From: Nitrospirota bacterium
GTDB lineage: Bacteria; Nitrospirota; Thermodesulfovibrionia; UBA6902; DSMQ01
Assembly (NCBI GenBank): GCA_016207865.1
Contig: JACQZD010000067.1
Coordinates: 1-6,673, forward strand
Direction: 5' to 3'
DNA: 6,673 nt
Shown here: positions 1 to 6,673 of the stretch, one piece after another
Position numbering within the stretch: the stretch's first letter is position 1
Layout of the letters: every line of letters begins with the position of its first letter
Translations under genes and position numbers: made by a program
Notes under the pieces: generated by a model
What the model was told of the DNA's origin: nothing
What the model saw: the letters and a program-made list of their open reading frames with translations, nothing else
The model's database searches: none

Positions 1-16
1 CTGGTGGCGCATTCAT
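1..16 (-). CDS. First codons of a downstream gene, cut by window edge
   Basis: The flippase stop TAA (18-16) shares its last base with an ATG at 16-14, giving the TAATG overlap common in operons. AAGGG at 30-26 lies 9 bases upstream and would serve as its ribosome-binding site. The visible product is only M-N-A-P-P. A second ATG at 12-10 in another frame is possible, but its spacing from the AAGGG is worse (13 bases). Nothing can be said about function; the tight packing suggests the operon continues to the left. Confidence 0.4.
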
Positions 17-1239
17 TAGTTTCTACCCTTGCTGTGCCTGAAATACAATAGAATAAAACTCAGGGGCGCTGTAATTGTATGAAAGACAAATATCGCCTGC
101 AGATATGAGTGCACTGCCGAAGAAAAAAGCGTAAGCGATAAATAATATCCCGCAAGCAGAAGCCACAGCCATGCGCCTTCCACCCATCCGCCTATCGCTC
201 CCTTGAAATTTGCTATCTGCAGATGAATTGCAAGCGGAATGATGGAATAGGCATAAACAGGTACAATCTCTATGACGCCGTGATATTTATCCCCGAACAA
301 AAGCCCGACCACCGGTTTCCCAAAAAATTTTAAAAATACATATCCCGAGAGAAATAAAATAACGGTTATGCCGATGCCCCAGAGAAATGCGAGCACCCCC
401 TTTTTGTTCAGCCGCTCCTCTACGAGTTTGGGATAGACAACTGCCGAGGCTATCATGGAAAATGCAAGCAGCCCTTTTCCAATCAGGGCTGCCGCCGCAT
501 ATATGCCCGCCTCCTCCGCCATAAAAAATCTCTTGGCAAGCAGTACGTCAAGCTCAAGAAAAAAACCTACGGGTAAGGCAATAAAAAAAACCTTTGCGGT
601 TATGTTTTTAAAGCCTGATTCAGGCGCGCCCTGCCCCAGCCGTTCATTGTAGGCGTTAATGATGTAGTTCCTCTTTGCATAAAGCAGGAAAAAGACGGCG
701 GAGGCGCCAAAAACCGAAGAGGCTATGGCCCCGAATACCTTAAGGCCCCAAAGCACGAGCCCTATGCCGCAGACGGCCCTTATGAAAAGCTCGGCGGCGG
801 CAGTGTAAGAAAGCACGCCGAAGGCCTCTACGGATGCAAACAGACCGCGCAGGACTCCTGTGAAGCTCCAGATGAAAAGGGACAGTCCGACTGAAATAAA
901 TATTGGCAGATTACCTGCTTTTAAAAAGCCACTGATTAAAGGAGATAAAATCACAGGGCCCAAACCAACGGCTAATGCCAGAAAAAAACCCAGTCTGAGG
1001 GAAAAGTCTTTTATTTCCTTGAAATCCACGCCTGTCGCCCTGCCTGTTACCGCAACCCTTGTGACTGCCCCGCTTAAAATATTTACTGGTCTTGACAGCG
1101 CAATCATCAGGGCATAGAGGACGCTGAACTCCGCGTATACGGCAGGCCCGAGCTGTCTGCTGACAACCGCATGAAACACATAGCCGAAAACGGTTGTTGC
1201 TATAAAAGAAAGAGAGAGATAAAAAAAATTATAAAAGAT
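16..1239 (-). CDS. Wzx-like polysaccharide flippase (MOP superfamily), non-standard start
   Basis: A multi-pass inner-membrane protein that would move a lipid-linked glycan unit across the membrane. It is almost continuously hydrophobic, with roughly 11-12 predicted helices, and has the signature SRQLGPAVYAEFSVLYAL near the N-terminus typical of polysaccharide biosynthesis (Wzx/RfbX-type) exporters. The first conventional start is a GTG at 1179 (387 residues), but it has no ribosome-binding site and falls in the middle of helix 1. The frame continues upstream as IFYNFFYLSLSFIATTVFGY, the expected beginning of this family, up to the stop at 1255-1257, with no ATG, GTG or TTG. A strong GGGAGG at 1254-1249 sits 9 bases before an ATC at 1239, so I place the start there (407 residues). 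A sequencing error in a true ATG is the other explanation. At about 400 residues it is near the short end for the family. The C-terminus HSKGRN is followed at once by another gene. Confidence 0.88.
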   Translation of the reverse strand: MFYNFFYLSLSFIATTVFGYVFHAVVSRQLGPAVYAEFSVLYALMIALSRPVNILSGAVTRVAVTGRATGVDFKEIKDFSLRLGFFLALAVGLGPVILSPLISGFLKAGNLPIFISVGLSLFIWSFTGVLRGLFASVEAFGVLSYTAAAELFIRAVCGIGLVLWGLKVFGAIASSVFGASAVFFLLYAKRNYIINAYNERLGQGAPESGFKNITAKVFFIALPVGFFLELDVLLAKRFFMAEEAGIYAAAALIGKGLLAFSMIASAVVYPKLVEERLNKKGVLAFLWGIGITVILFLSGYVFLKFFGKPVVGLLFGDKYHGVIEIVPVYAYSIIPLAIHLQIANFKGAIGGWVEGAWLWLLLAGYYLSLTLFSSAVHSYLQAIFVFHTITAPLSFILLYFRHSKGRN

Positions 1240-1247
1240 GTCAGTAT

Positions 1248-1256
1248 TCCTCCCTT
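1248..1256 (-). promoter_or_regulatory. Strong Shine-Dalgarno sequence for the flippase gene
   Basis: Read on the minus strand the bases are AAGGGAGGA, beginning inside the TAA stop of the preceding glycosyltransferase. It is the best match to the 16S anti-Shine-Dalgarno sequence that I noticed at any junction in the window. It lies 9 bases from the ATC at 1239 and 69 bases from the GTG at 1179, which argues that translation starts at or near 1239. Confidence 0.7.
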
Positions 1257-2343
1257 ATGAATTTTGTCCGCCCATAACTTTAATCAAAAATCTCTCATAA
1301 TCACCGGCAATGGTATCCCATAGATATTTCTTGGCATATTCCCTTGCCTTCTGCCCCAGGGCTTTTCTGAACGCGTCATTTTCAAGAAGAAAATTTATTT
1401 TCCCGGCCAGGTCGTTTGCATCGCCTGTTTTAAATGATATGCCGAAGCCTGCGTCAACGGCGTATTTTAACTCAGGGATGCTGCTTATGATTACAGGCTT
1501 GCCGCAGGCCGCGGCTTCAAGTATGACTATGCCCTGGCCTTCATAGCGTGACGGAAGGACAAAGATTTTTGACCTGCCTATGAAATCTTTTTTTTCACTG
1601 TCATTCAGATAGCCTTTGGAAATAACCTTTCCTTCCACTCCGGATTTCCTGACAAGGGAAAGCAATCCGGCTTTGTCCCTGCCTTCGCCTGCGATTAGGA
1701 GTTTTATCCCGGTCATCTGCATTGCCTTGATCAGGGTATCAAGCCCTTTGTTATGGATGTGCAGCCGCCCCATGTATGATATATAATCTTCTTCATGGAA
1801 TCCGGGTTCATCAAACAGTTTTTCATTAATTCCATTAGAAATGATGACTGCGCCCGGAAGCCCAAATTTATCCCTGCTGGCCTCAGAGACGCAGATGCTG
1901 TTTTTAAAAAGTCCCGGATAAAACTTCTCTACGGTCATAAACGGCAGTCCAAAAATGAAATATTTTTTAAATAAATTTATCCCTTCTTTATGGTGAACCT
2001 GTACGGCATGCGGAGTCTTTGTCATTAGTGTTGAGAACAGGGGATTGTAAGGCGCGAAATCTTCAACTATGACATCATAAGATTTTGAATTTGAAAGCAG
2101 AAATTGTGAAGCCTTTGCGGCATAGCAGAATGTGCTTAATACATAATTATTTTTGTGTGTTCCAACAAAATGAAAATCTAAATTCCTCTCGCTGTAGTCT
2201 GTTGCTCCGGGATATTTTCCGCAGACAACGGTTATGTGATGTCTCTCTGAGAGCCTTTTATAAAGCTCATAAACCCTGACGGCTCCGCCGCCGCCGACCC
2301 ACGGGTTATTTATATGGTCGTAAATTAAATGAAGGATTTTCAC
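1255..2343 (-). CDS. Family 4 glycosyltransferase (GT-B fold)
   Basis: A complete 362-residue retaining-type GT4 enzyme, close to the usual family length of 350-400. The N-terminal domain starts MKILHLIYDH and carries a glycine-rich loop GGGGAVR (17-23) expected near the donor phosphates. The C-terminal domain has SNGI (169-172), YMGRLHIHNKG (190-200) with the conserved arginine and lysine, LLIAGEG (215-221), and the E-x7-E signature at E268 and E276 followed by AAACGKPVI. No signal peptide or transmembrane segment is evident, so it acts at the cytoplasmic side of the membrane. The start codon is GTG, sharing the sequence GTGA with the stop of the fusion gene (4-base overlap); there is no close Shine-Dalgarno sequence, so its translation probably depends on coupling. 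Its TAA stop lies in the same reading frame as the flippase that follows. Sugar specificity is unknown. Confidence 0.93.
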   Translation of the reverse strand: MKILHLIYDHINNPWVGGGGAVRVYELYKRLSERHHITVVCGKYPGATDYSERNLDFHFVGTHKNNYVLSTFCYAAKASQFLLSNSKSYDVIVEDFAPYNPLFSTLMTKTPHAVQVHHKEGINLFKKYFIFGLPFMTVEKFYPGLFKNSICVSEASRDKFGLPGAVIISNGINEKLFDEPGFHEEDYISYMGRLHIHNKGLDTLIKAMQMTGIKLLIAGEGRDKAGLLSLVRKSGVEGKVISKGYLNDSEKKDFIGRSKIFVLPSRYEGQGIVILEAAACGKPVIISSIPELKYAVDAGFGISFKTGDANDLAGKINFLLENDAFRKALGQKAREYAKKYLWDTIAGDYERFLIKVMGGQNS

Positions 2344-4157
2344 TTTTGAATAAGCGCCTTAGCTGTTTTTTTCAGACGCAGCAGAGCCTTTCTCAAAAAC
2401 AAATGTTTGGCAAGCAAAAATTTATTTATTTTTTCAAAAGGCAGGGTCTGATAATAAATCAGCGGGTCTGAATTTTTTAATTCAGGATATGTTTTAATAA
2501 AATCCTCGGGGGACAGAGCATAAGGGACGGCATTATTTGCAGATGCCGCAATGGATTTAAGGCCCTTAAAATAAAGCGGGTCCCTCACAGGCCTGCCGCC
2601 CCGGGGCTTCAGTTCATTATATCCCAATGCATTGGAGTATTGCCTCGGCAGGCCGCTGCAGATAAGCTGTAAAGAACACTTTCGGCACGGAGGCGGCTGT
2701 TCGTATCTTATGGCATTTTCCTTCATGGCATAAAAAAGATAGTCATATTCTCCGTCAAGCCTGTGGCAAGGCTTAAAGTCCCATTCCCATCTGTCAAAGG
2801 GAAGCTGGGGGAAATTCATGACGTGTTTTTCAAAGCCTTCAAAAAGGCAGAAGGGCATATATCTTACATTCACCTCAATCCCCGCTGAACTTAAGATTGA
2901 AACAGCTTCCATGATGTACGGCGCCGCTTCGCTGTATTGCATCTGGAATTCCTGCAGCGGAAGATTAATCCATTCCTGAAAGGGGTTGAACATGATGAGG
3001 TTGACAACTTTGGGTTTCATTTCCGCGAATTCATTTGCAAGTCCGGAGAGGGTTTTGTAATTTACCTTTGTCACGACGGTGTTGGTCCTGAAGGTTAACC
3101 CTGCGTCAAGGACATTTTTGATGCCGGCGCGCATGGCTTTATATCCTCCGGGTTTATTTACTACATAATCGTGCTCTTTTTCCATGCCGTGGCATGAAAT
3201 AAGAAAATCCTCTATGCCGGCGTCCTTTAAGTTTTTTACAAGCCGTGCAGTGAGCCTTTGCCCGTGAGTTATAATGGTCGGTTTGAGGTCCATAATGCGG
3301 CAATGCTCAACAAGAGGAATAATGTAGGGGTATATAGTAGGCTCTCCGCCTGTGATGTCCACATGCGTATTGCCGTAGAATTTTTTAAACCGGCTGCATT
3401 TATTTTTCAGGTCTTTAAGCGGATGAAATTTTCTTTCTGCCGCGTGCTTGTAATAGCAGAAGGCGCAGTCAATATCACACGCCAAACCCACATATAGAAC
3501 GCCCCGTCCGGTCAGCTCCCGCCTGCCGAACCATTTTTCTTTGAAATAATTATAATTTTCCGTTAAGGCGTTGCGGTAAAGGTTGTGATGATATACCGCC
3601 GATTCCCCGCAGTAAAGCAGATGAAACCCGCTCATTTTTATCTGCATTGAAAAATCGCAGTCTTCCCACTGCGCGCCTTTATAGTTTGTATCAAAGGAGC
3701 AGGCGTCAAGTATTTTTGAATTATAGAGATTGCAGGTCCCGGACAGCATCTCAGCGGTTCTTACATAGTCAAACCGGCCGTTGTCTTTTTCGCCCATGCC
3801 GATGACTTTGTTTTCACCCCATGGAGCAATAAAGATTTTCTCTGCAGAAAAAATCCGTCCGTTCGGGAAAAGCAGTTTTGACTGTATCTGTCCGATGCCG
3901 TTGCCTGCGTATTTAAGCAATTTTTCAAGCCAGCCATCCGAGACGGTTACGTCATCATCCATCATCACAAACCATGGAGAGCGGACCATGGAAAGCGCTA
4001 TGTTTCTGTTTTCAGCCGCGCTCCGCCTGCCTTCAACAACGTGCACTTTATAATCAATGCCCGGGGTAAATTTATCAATGCTTTCTATGCACTGCTCTAA
4101 TAACGGCGTGCGCTCGTAGCATATTATAAAAATATCTATTTTTTTAATTTCTGACAT
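2340..4157 (-). CDS. Fusion: family 2 glycosyltransferase + radical SAM enzyme with C-terminal Cys cluster
   Basis: A 605-residue protein with two catalytic domains. Residues 6 to about 210 are a GT-A family 2 glycosyltransferase: DIFIICYERT opens the fold, MMDDDV (65-70) holds the metal and nucleotide-sugar binding aspartates, LSGTCNLY (138-145) is the usual acceptor-site strand, WEDCD (164-168) supplies the likely catalytic base, and HH (190-191) closes the domain. After a linker of only about 10 residues, a radical SAM domain starts at GVLYVGLACDIDC with C227-x3-C231-x2-C234, then DITGGEP (267-273), the SAM-binding GGEP motif. Near the C-terminus C464 and C491-x2-C494-x5-C500 resemble a twitch or SPASM-type auxiliary iron-sulfur site; C437 is another possible ligand. 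The C-terminal 40 residues are basic. The ATG overlaps the preceding gene by 14 bases and has AAAGGTG upstream. I infer that it transfers a sugar and modifies either that sugar or a linked acceptor; neither substrate can be read from the sequence. Confidence 0.93.
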   Translation of the reverse strand: MSEIKKIDIFIICYERTPLLEQCIESIDKFTPGIDYKVHVVEGRRSAAENRNIALSMVRSPWFVMMDDDVTVSDGWLEKLLKYAGNGIGQIQSKLLFPNGRIFSAEKIFIAPWGENKVIGMGEKDNGRFDYVRTAEMLSGTCNLYNSKILDACSFDTNYKGAQWEDCDFSMQIKMSGFHLLYCGESAVYHHNLYRNALTENYNYFKEKWFGRRELTGRGVLYVGLACDIDCAFCYYKHAAERKFHPLKDLKNKCSRFKKFYGNTHVDITGGEPTIYPYIIPLVEHCRIMDLKPTIITHGQRLTARLVKNLKDAGIEDFLISCHGMEKEHDYVVNKPGGYKAMRAGIKNVLDAGLTFRTNTVVTKVNYKTLSGLANEFAEMKPKVVNLIMFNPFQEWINLPLQEFQMQYSEAAPYIMEAVSILSSAGIEVNVRYMPFCLFEGFEKHVMNFPQLPFDRWEWDFKPCHRLDGEYDYLFYAMKENAIRYEQPPPCRKCSLQLICSGLPRQYSNALGYNELKPRGGRPVRDPLYFKGLKSIAASANNAVPYALSPEDFIKTYPELKNSDPLIYYQTLPFEKINKFLLAKHLFLRKALLRLKKTAKALIQK

Positions 4158-5556
4158 GACTCAGCACCTTTCGCATATTTTTTAAGATGAAAAAGGCATG
4201 GCTGAAAAATGAATGCCTGTCGTATTTCAGGATAATTTTCAGCGCTGTCAGCGCCCTTTTTAAAACACTTCCGGTCTCGCCCGCAACAACCAGATAATGC
4301 CTTCTCTTTAAATTTGAGATGTAAAATGCCTTTTTTCTGTCTTTAGCCGCATAATCTTCTGTCTCAAACACGGGCTCTGCATTGCCTCCGAAATGAAAAG
4401 AGTCTGTCCAGTCTCTGAGGATTTTTATCCTTTTGTCGCCGGTTATGTTTTCCCAGAGTTCTGTGCCGGGATAAATGCTGATAAGGTTAAAAAGCGCATC
4501 ATTTAACCCCAGCGCCTCACTGTATTCAAGGCTTTTCATATCATCCGCATAAGTGCTTCCCGGCAGTCCGAGGATAAAAAATCCATTAACCCTGATGCCG
4601 GTTTTTTCAGCCGATTTTATGGCCTGTTCTATATCTGCAAGCGCCTCTCCTTTTTTCAGACTGTCAAAAACCTTTTGAACGCCGCTCTCAACCCCGATAT
4701 TAATAGACGAACAGCCTGACATCTTCATCAGGCTCAGCAATTCTTCGTCCAGCCTGTCAGCCCTTACGCCGTTGGGGCAATGCCATTCCTTTTGCAGTCC
4801 GCTTTCAAGCAATCTCCTGCAAAAATCTTTTGCTCTGCCGGTATCAAGCGTGAAGTTGTCATCTATTATATGAAATTTTTTAAAATGATATTTTTTCTGC
4901 GCCTCAAGGAGTTCTTTAATTATGTTGTCAACTTCCCTTGCGCGCCATTTCCTGCCTGAGACTGCTCCGACACAGCAGTAGATGCACTGATAAGGACAGC
5001 CTCGGCTTGTAAGAAGCGGATAGTCTTCTATTAGGCCCCTGAAGGAGTCAAATACCTCATAATCAGGAAACGGCAGCAGGTCCAGGTTTTGCTCATGTTC
5101 TTTCAGCCCGAAATGACAAATATCGCCTGTTGTTTTGTCCCTGTGCCAGATATTGCCGATACTGCCAAGGTCCCTTCTGCCCTCTGCATATTCCAGAAAA
5201 TTTACTATTGTATTTTCAGCCTCTCCGATTACTCCGGCGTCAAAACCGTATTTTTCAATAAAGTCCCTGCCTGCTACCGTGATGTGAGGGCCGCCGCAGA
5301 TTATAAATCGTATTTTCTTATTTTCATTCAGAAGTTTAATCAGCGGTTTTGAAGAGGCGGCAGTGGCGGATTTAAGCGAGACTCCGACAATGCCGCTGTC
5401 AATCTGCCGTATCCTTTGTTCAAAATTATCCTGCCGGTTGTTGAGGTCAATAACTCTGACTGTTTTGCCTTTGGACAAGAGCGAGCCTGCAAGATATGCC
5501 AGTCCGGCGTTCAGCCCCTTTGTCGCCCCCGTCGGGTCAATTAATGTTATGTCCAT
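4144..5556 (-). CDS. B12-binding-type radical SAM protein
   Basis: A 470-residue radical SAM enzyme of the cobalamin-binding-domain architecture. Residues 1 to about 125 form a Rossmann-like B12-binding domain, with CGGPHITV (87-94) and GEAE (111-114) typical of this superfamily; the classical DxHxxG cobalamin ligand motif is absent, which is common in this group. LPFPDYE (161-167) leads into the radical SAM core, where C187-x3-C191-x2-C194 would hold the [4Fe-4S] cluster that cleaves S-adenosylmethionine; an extra C195 follows directly. IDDNF (230-234), NIGVESG (286-292) and GFFILGLPG (325-333) mark later strands of the barrel. The basic C-terminal tail after about 410 matches nothing I recognise. 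The ATG lies inside the end of the preceding glycosyltransferase gene, with a weak GGGA 8 bases upstream, so translation is probably coupled. Relatives include methyltransferases and ring-modifying enzymes; the reaction here is unknown, but a role in modifying the glycan or its lipid carrier is plausible from context. Confidence 0.92.
   Translation of the reverse strand: MDITLIDPTGATKGLNAGLAYLAGSLLSKGKTVRVIDLNNRQDNFEQRIRQIDSGIVGVSLKSATAASSKPLIKLLNENKKIRFIICGGPHITVAGRDFIEKYGFDAGVIGEAENTIVNFLEYAEGRRDLGSIGNIWHRDKTTGDICHFGLKEHEQNLDLLPFPDYEVFDSFRGLIEDYPLLTSRGCPYQCIYCCVGAVSGRKWRAREVDNIIKELLEAQKKYHFKKFHIIDDNFTLDTGRAKDFCRRLLESGLQKEWHCPNGVRADRLDEELLSLMKMSGCSSINIGVESGVQKVFDSLKKGEALADIEQAIKSAEKTGIRVNGFFILGLPGSTYADDMKSLEYSEALGLNDALFNLISIYPGTELWENITGDKRIKILRDWTDSFHFGGNAEPVFETEDYAAKDRKKAFYISNLKRRHYLVVAGETGSVLKRALTALKIILKYDRHSFFSHAFFILKNMRKVLSHVRN
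4165..4172 (-). promoter_or_regulatory. Ribosome-binding site of the glycosyltransferase-radical SAM fusion gene
   Basis: The minus strand reads GAAAGGTG here, 7-9 bases before the ATG at 4157. It lies inside the end of the preceding radical SAM gene and supports the ATG that gives the 605-residue product rather than a later internal start. Confidence 0.55.
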
Positions 5557-6673
5557 GCAGGAGTTCCCGGTATAAATTAATTATCTTGTTTTTATGAACC
5601 CCAGGAGAGAATTCATTTACAAATTTTTTCTGCCCGTTCAGCCCAAATTTATAAATCATGCCGTCTGCGTTAAATAAGGTTCTTGCCTTTTCCGCGAGCG
5701 AGTCAGGCGAATCAGGAGAAACCAGAAAACCGTTAACGCCGTCTTCTATCCAGTCAGGTATGCCGCCTATGTTGCTGCCGATAACAGGTTTTCCTGATGC
5801 CATTGCCTCAAGTCCCACAATACCAAGCACCTCGGGCCAGAGGGATGGAACGACGAGCACATGTATCTTATCATAAAAGCTTTTCATATCATCCCTTCCA
5901 ATTCTGCCTACGAAACGAACCCTGTCTTTTATTCCGAGATTTTCCGATATCTTTTCAAGCTCATCCTTATAGATGCCGTCGCCGGCAATGAGGAGCTTTA
6001 TGTCTTCAGGCAAAAGGCTCAGCGCCTTAAGCAGTACATGGACCCCTTTTTCCCTGATTAGCGCCCCGGCATAGCCTAAGTATTTCCCTTCGGGCAGGAC
6101 AATTTCTTTTACTTTAAAGTCAGACGTGTAAGGCAGTGCCGTCAGTTTATTTTCCGGTATGCCTGCTGTTTTGAGCAATTCTTTCTGCGATTTATTGGGG
6201 CAGATGAATTTATCAACAAGGGGGATTATCCGCTTCAGCTGATTTCTGCGGATTGCATAAAGCAGTCTGCAAAACATATCAAACCTTAGCAATCCGGAAA
6301 AAATCCGGCCTGCGCCCCACCTTTTTTTTATCTCAGAAGAATAGTATTTTTTCATGCAGTAAATACATCTGTCTATGCCGCATATTTTCCCATCTTCATG
6401 CATAAACCGGAGCGTCGGGCAGAAGAGATAAAAATCATGCACTGTCAGTACCAGGGGAAAGCCCCGTGAGGCCAAGACAGCGGCAGTGCTTAGTGAGATA
6501 TGGATATTATGCACATGCACTATATCGGGCTTTAATTCCGAGAGAATTTTTTTAATCTTTTTGTATATCAGGGGAGTTGGAATAAGAAGGGACGTCAGTG
6601 CGTCAGAGTTTCTCAGGTTCAGATTGATAATGCGCCTGTCATCAAATTCCCTGCCGGGGACATTTGTAATTAC
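5537..6673 (-). CDS. Family 4 glycosyltransferase (GT-B fold), 5' end cut by window edge
   Basis: Probably transfers a sugar from a nucleotide-sugar donor to a growing glycan at the cytoplasmic face of the inner membrane; donor and acceptor cannot be read from the sequence. The reading frame is open to base 6673 with no stop, giving 378 visible residues, so the gene begins outside the window. The GTG at 6520 is internal: the 51 codons before it look like normal GT4 N-terminal sequence and end in DIVHVHN. Numbering from the edge, the acceptor-side domain holds a HDFYLFCP motif followed by cysteines at about 85, 98, 103 and 106, a C...C..C pattern I know from some GT4 enzymes. The donor domain shows GALIREKG near 203-210 and the E-x7-E signature (E281, E289) followed by AMASGKPVI and GGIPDWIEDG. 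Its last 20 bases overlap the radical SAM gene downstream. The family is secure; the specific sugar linkage is unknown. Confidence 0.93.
   Translation of the reverse strand, partial: VITNVPGREFDDRRIINLNLRNSDALTSLLIPTPLIYKKIKKILSELKPDIVHVHNIHISLSTAAVLASRGFPLVLTVHDFYLFCPTLRFMHEDGKICGIDRCIYCMKKYYSSEIKKRWGAGRIFSGLLRFDMFCRLLYAIRRNQLKRIIPLVDKFICPNKSQKELLKTAGIPENKLTALPYTSDFKVKEIVLPEGKYLGYAGALIREKGVHVLLKALSLLPEDIKLLIAGDGIYKDELEKISENLGIKDRVRFVGRIGRDDMKSFYDKIHVLVVPSLWPEVLGIVGLEAMASGKPVIGSNIGGIPDWIEDGVNGFLVSPDSPDSLAEKARTLFNADGMIYKFGLNGQKKFVNEFSPGVHKNKIINLYRELLHGHNIN

Noticed and set aside
85..99. A 15-base exact repeat (GACAAATATCGCCTG) also present at 5115-5129.
   Set aside because: Both copies are inside unrelated genes, read in different frames, with no longer flanking similarity and no third copy seen. 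Most likely chance.
16..1179. GTG at 1179 as the flippase start.
   Set aside because: It has no ribosome-binding site and cuts the first membrane helix; the codons upstream are clearly coding and lead back to a strong Shine-Dalgarno sequence.
3258..3497. Plus-strand open frames inside the minus-strand genes, such as this one and 860-1117, 3781-4053 and 5089-5352.
   Set aside because: They are antisense to well-supported genes, lack recognisable domains, and have compositions expected from reading the complementary strand.
5537..6520. GTG at 6520 as the true start of the first glycosyltransferase, with 6521-6673 as an intergenic region.
   Set aside because: The frame is open to the window edge, and the upstream codons encode typical GT4 sequence ending in DIVHVHN, so the gene is truncated by the window.

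Overview
The window is a densely packed, single-strand stretch of a cell-surface polysaccharide (O-antigen, capsule or exopolysaccharide type) gene cluster. Every gene lies on the minus strand, so transcription runs from the right edge to the left edge. Base composition is moderate, with AT-rich gene junctions and GTG as well as ATG starts. Together with the mix of glycosyltransferases and radical SAM enzymes, this fits an anaerobic or microaerophilic Gram-negative lineage such as Nitrospirota or a deltaproteobacterial-type group. That placement is an impression, not something the sequence proves. No rRNA, tRNA, mobile element, CRISPR array or terminator is visible, and there is no gene-free stretch longer than about 20 bases.

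Layout in transcription order: (1) 6673-5537, a GT-B fold family 4 glycosyltransferase whose 5' end lies beyond the right edge; (2) 5556-4144, a B12-binding-domain-like radical SAM enzyme; (3) 4157-2340, a two-domain protein with an N-terminal GT-A family 2 glycosyltransferase joined to a radical SAM domain and a C-terminal cysteine cluster; (4) 2343-1255, a second family 4 glycosyltransferase; (5) about 1239-16, a Wzx-like polysaccharide flippase; (6) the first few codons of another gene at 16-1. Consecutive genes overlap by 20, 14 and 4 bases, then are separated by a short gap that carries a strong ribosome-binding site, then overlap by 1 base. This is a translationally coupled operon with no internal promoter that I can see.

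How the genes may work together: the three glycosyltransferase modules would add sugars from activated donors to a lipid-linked glycan on the cytoplasmic face of the inner membrane, and the flippase would move the finished unit across. The two radical SAM enzymes have no assigned reaction. Their place inside the cluster, and the covalent fusion of one to a glycosyltransferase, suggest a radical-based modification of a sugar, lipid carrier or other glycan substituent.

The points most worth a second look are the glycosyltransferase-radical SAM fusion, its pairing with a second radical SAM enzyme, and the start of the flippase gene. The flippase coding frame clearly extends upstream of its first conventional start codon, to a strong Shine-Dalgarno sequence with no ATG, GTG or TTG in the right place.
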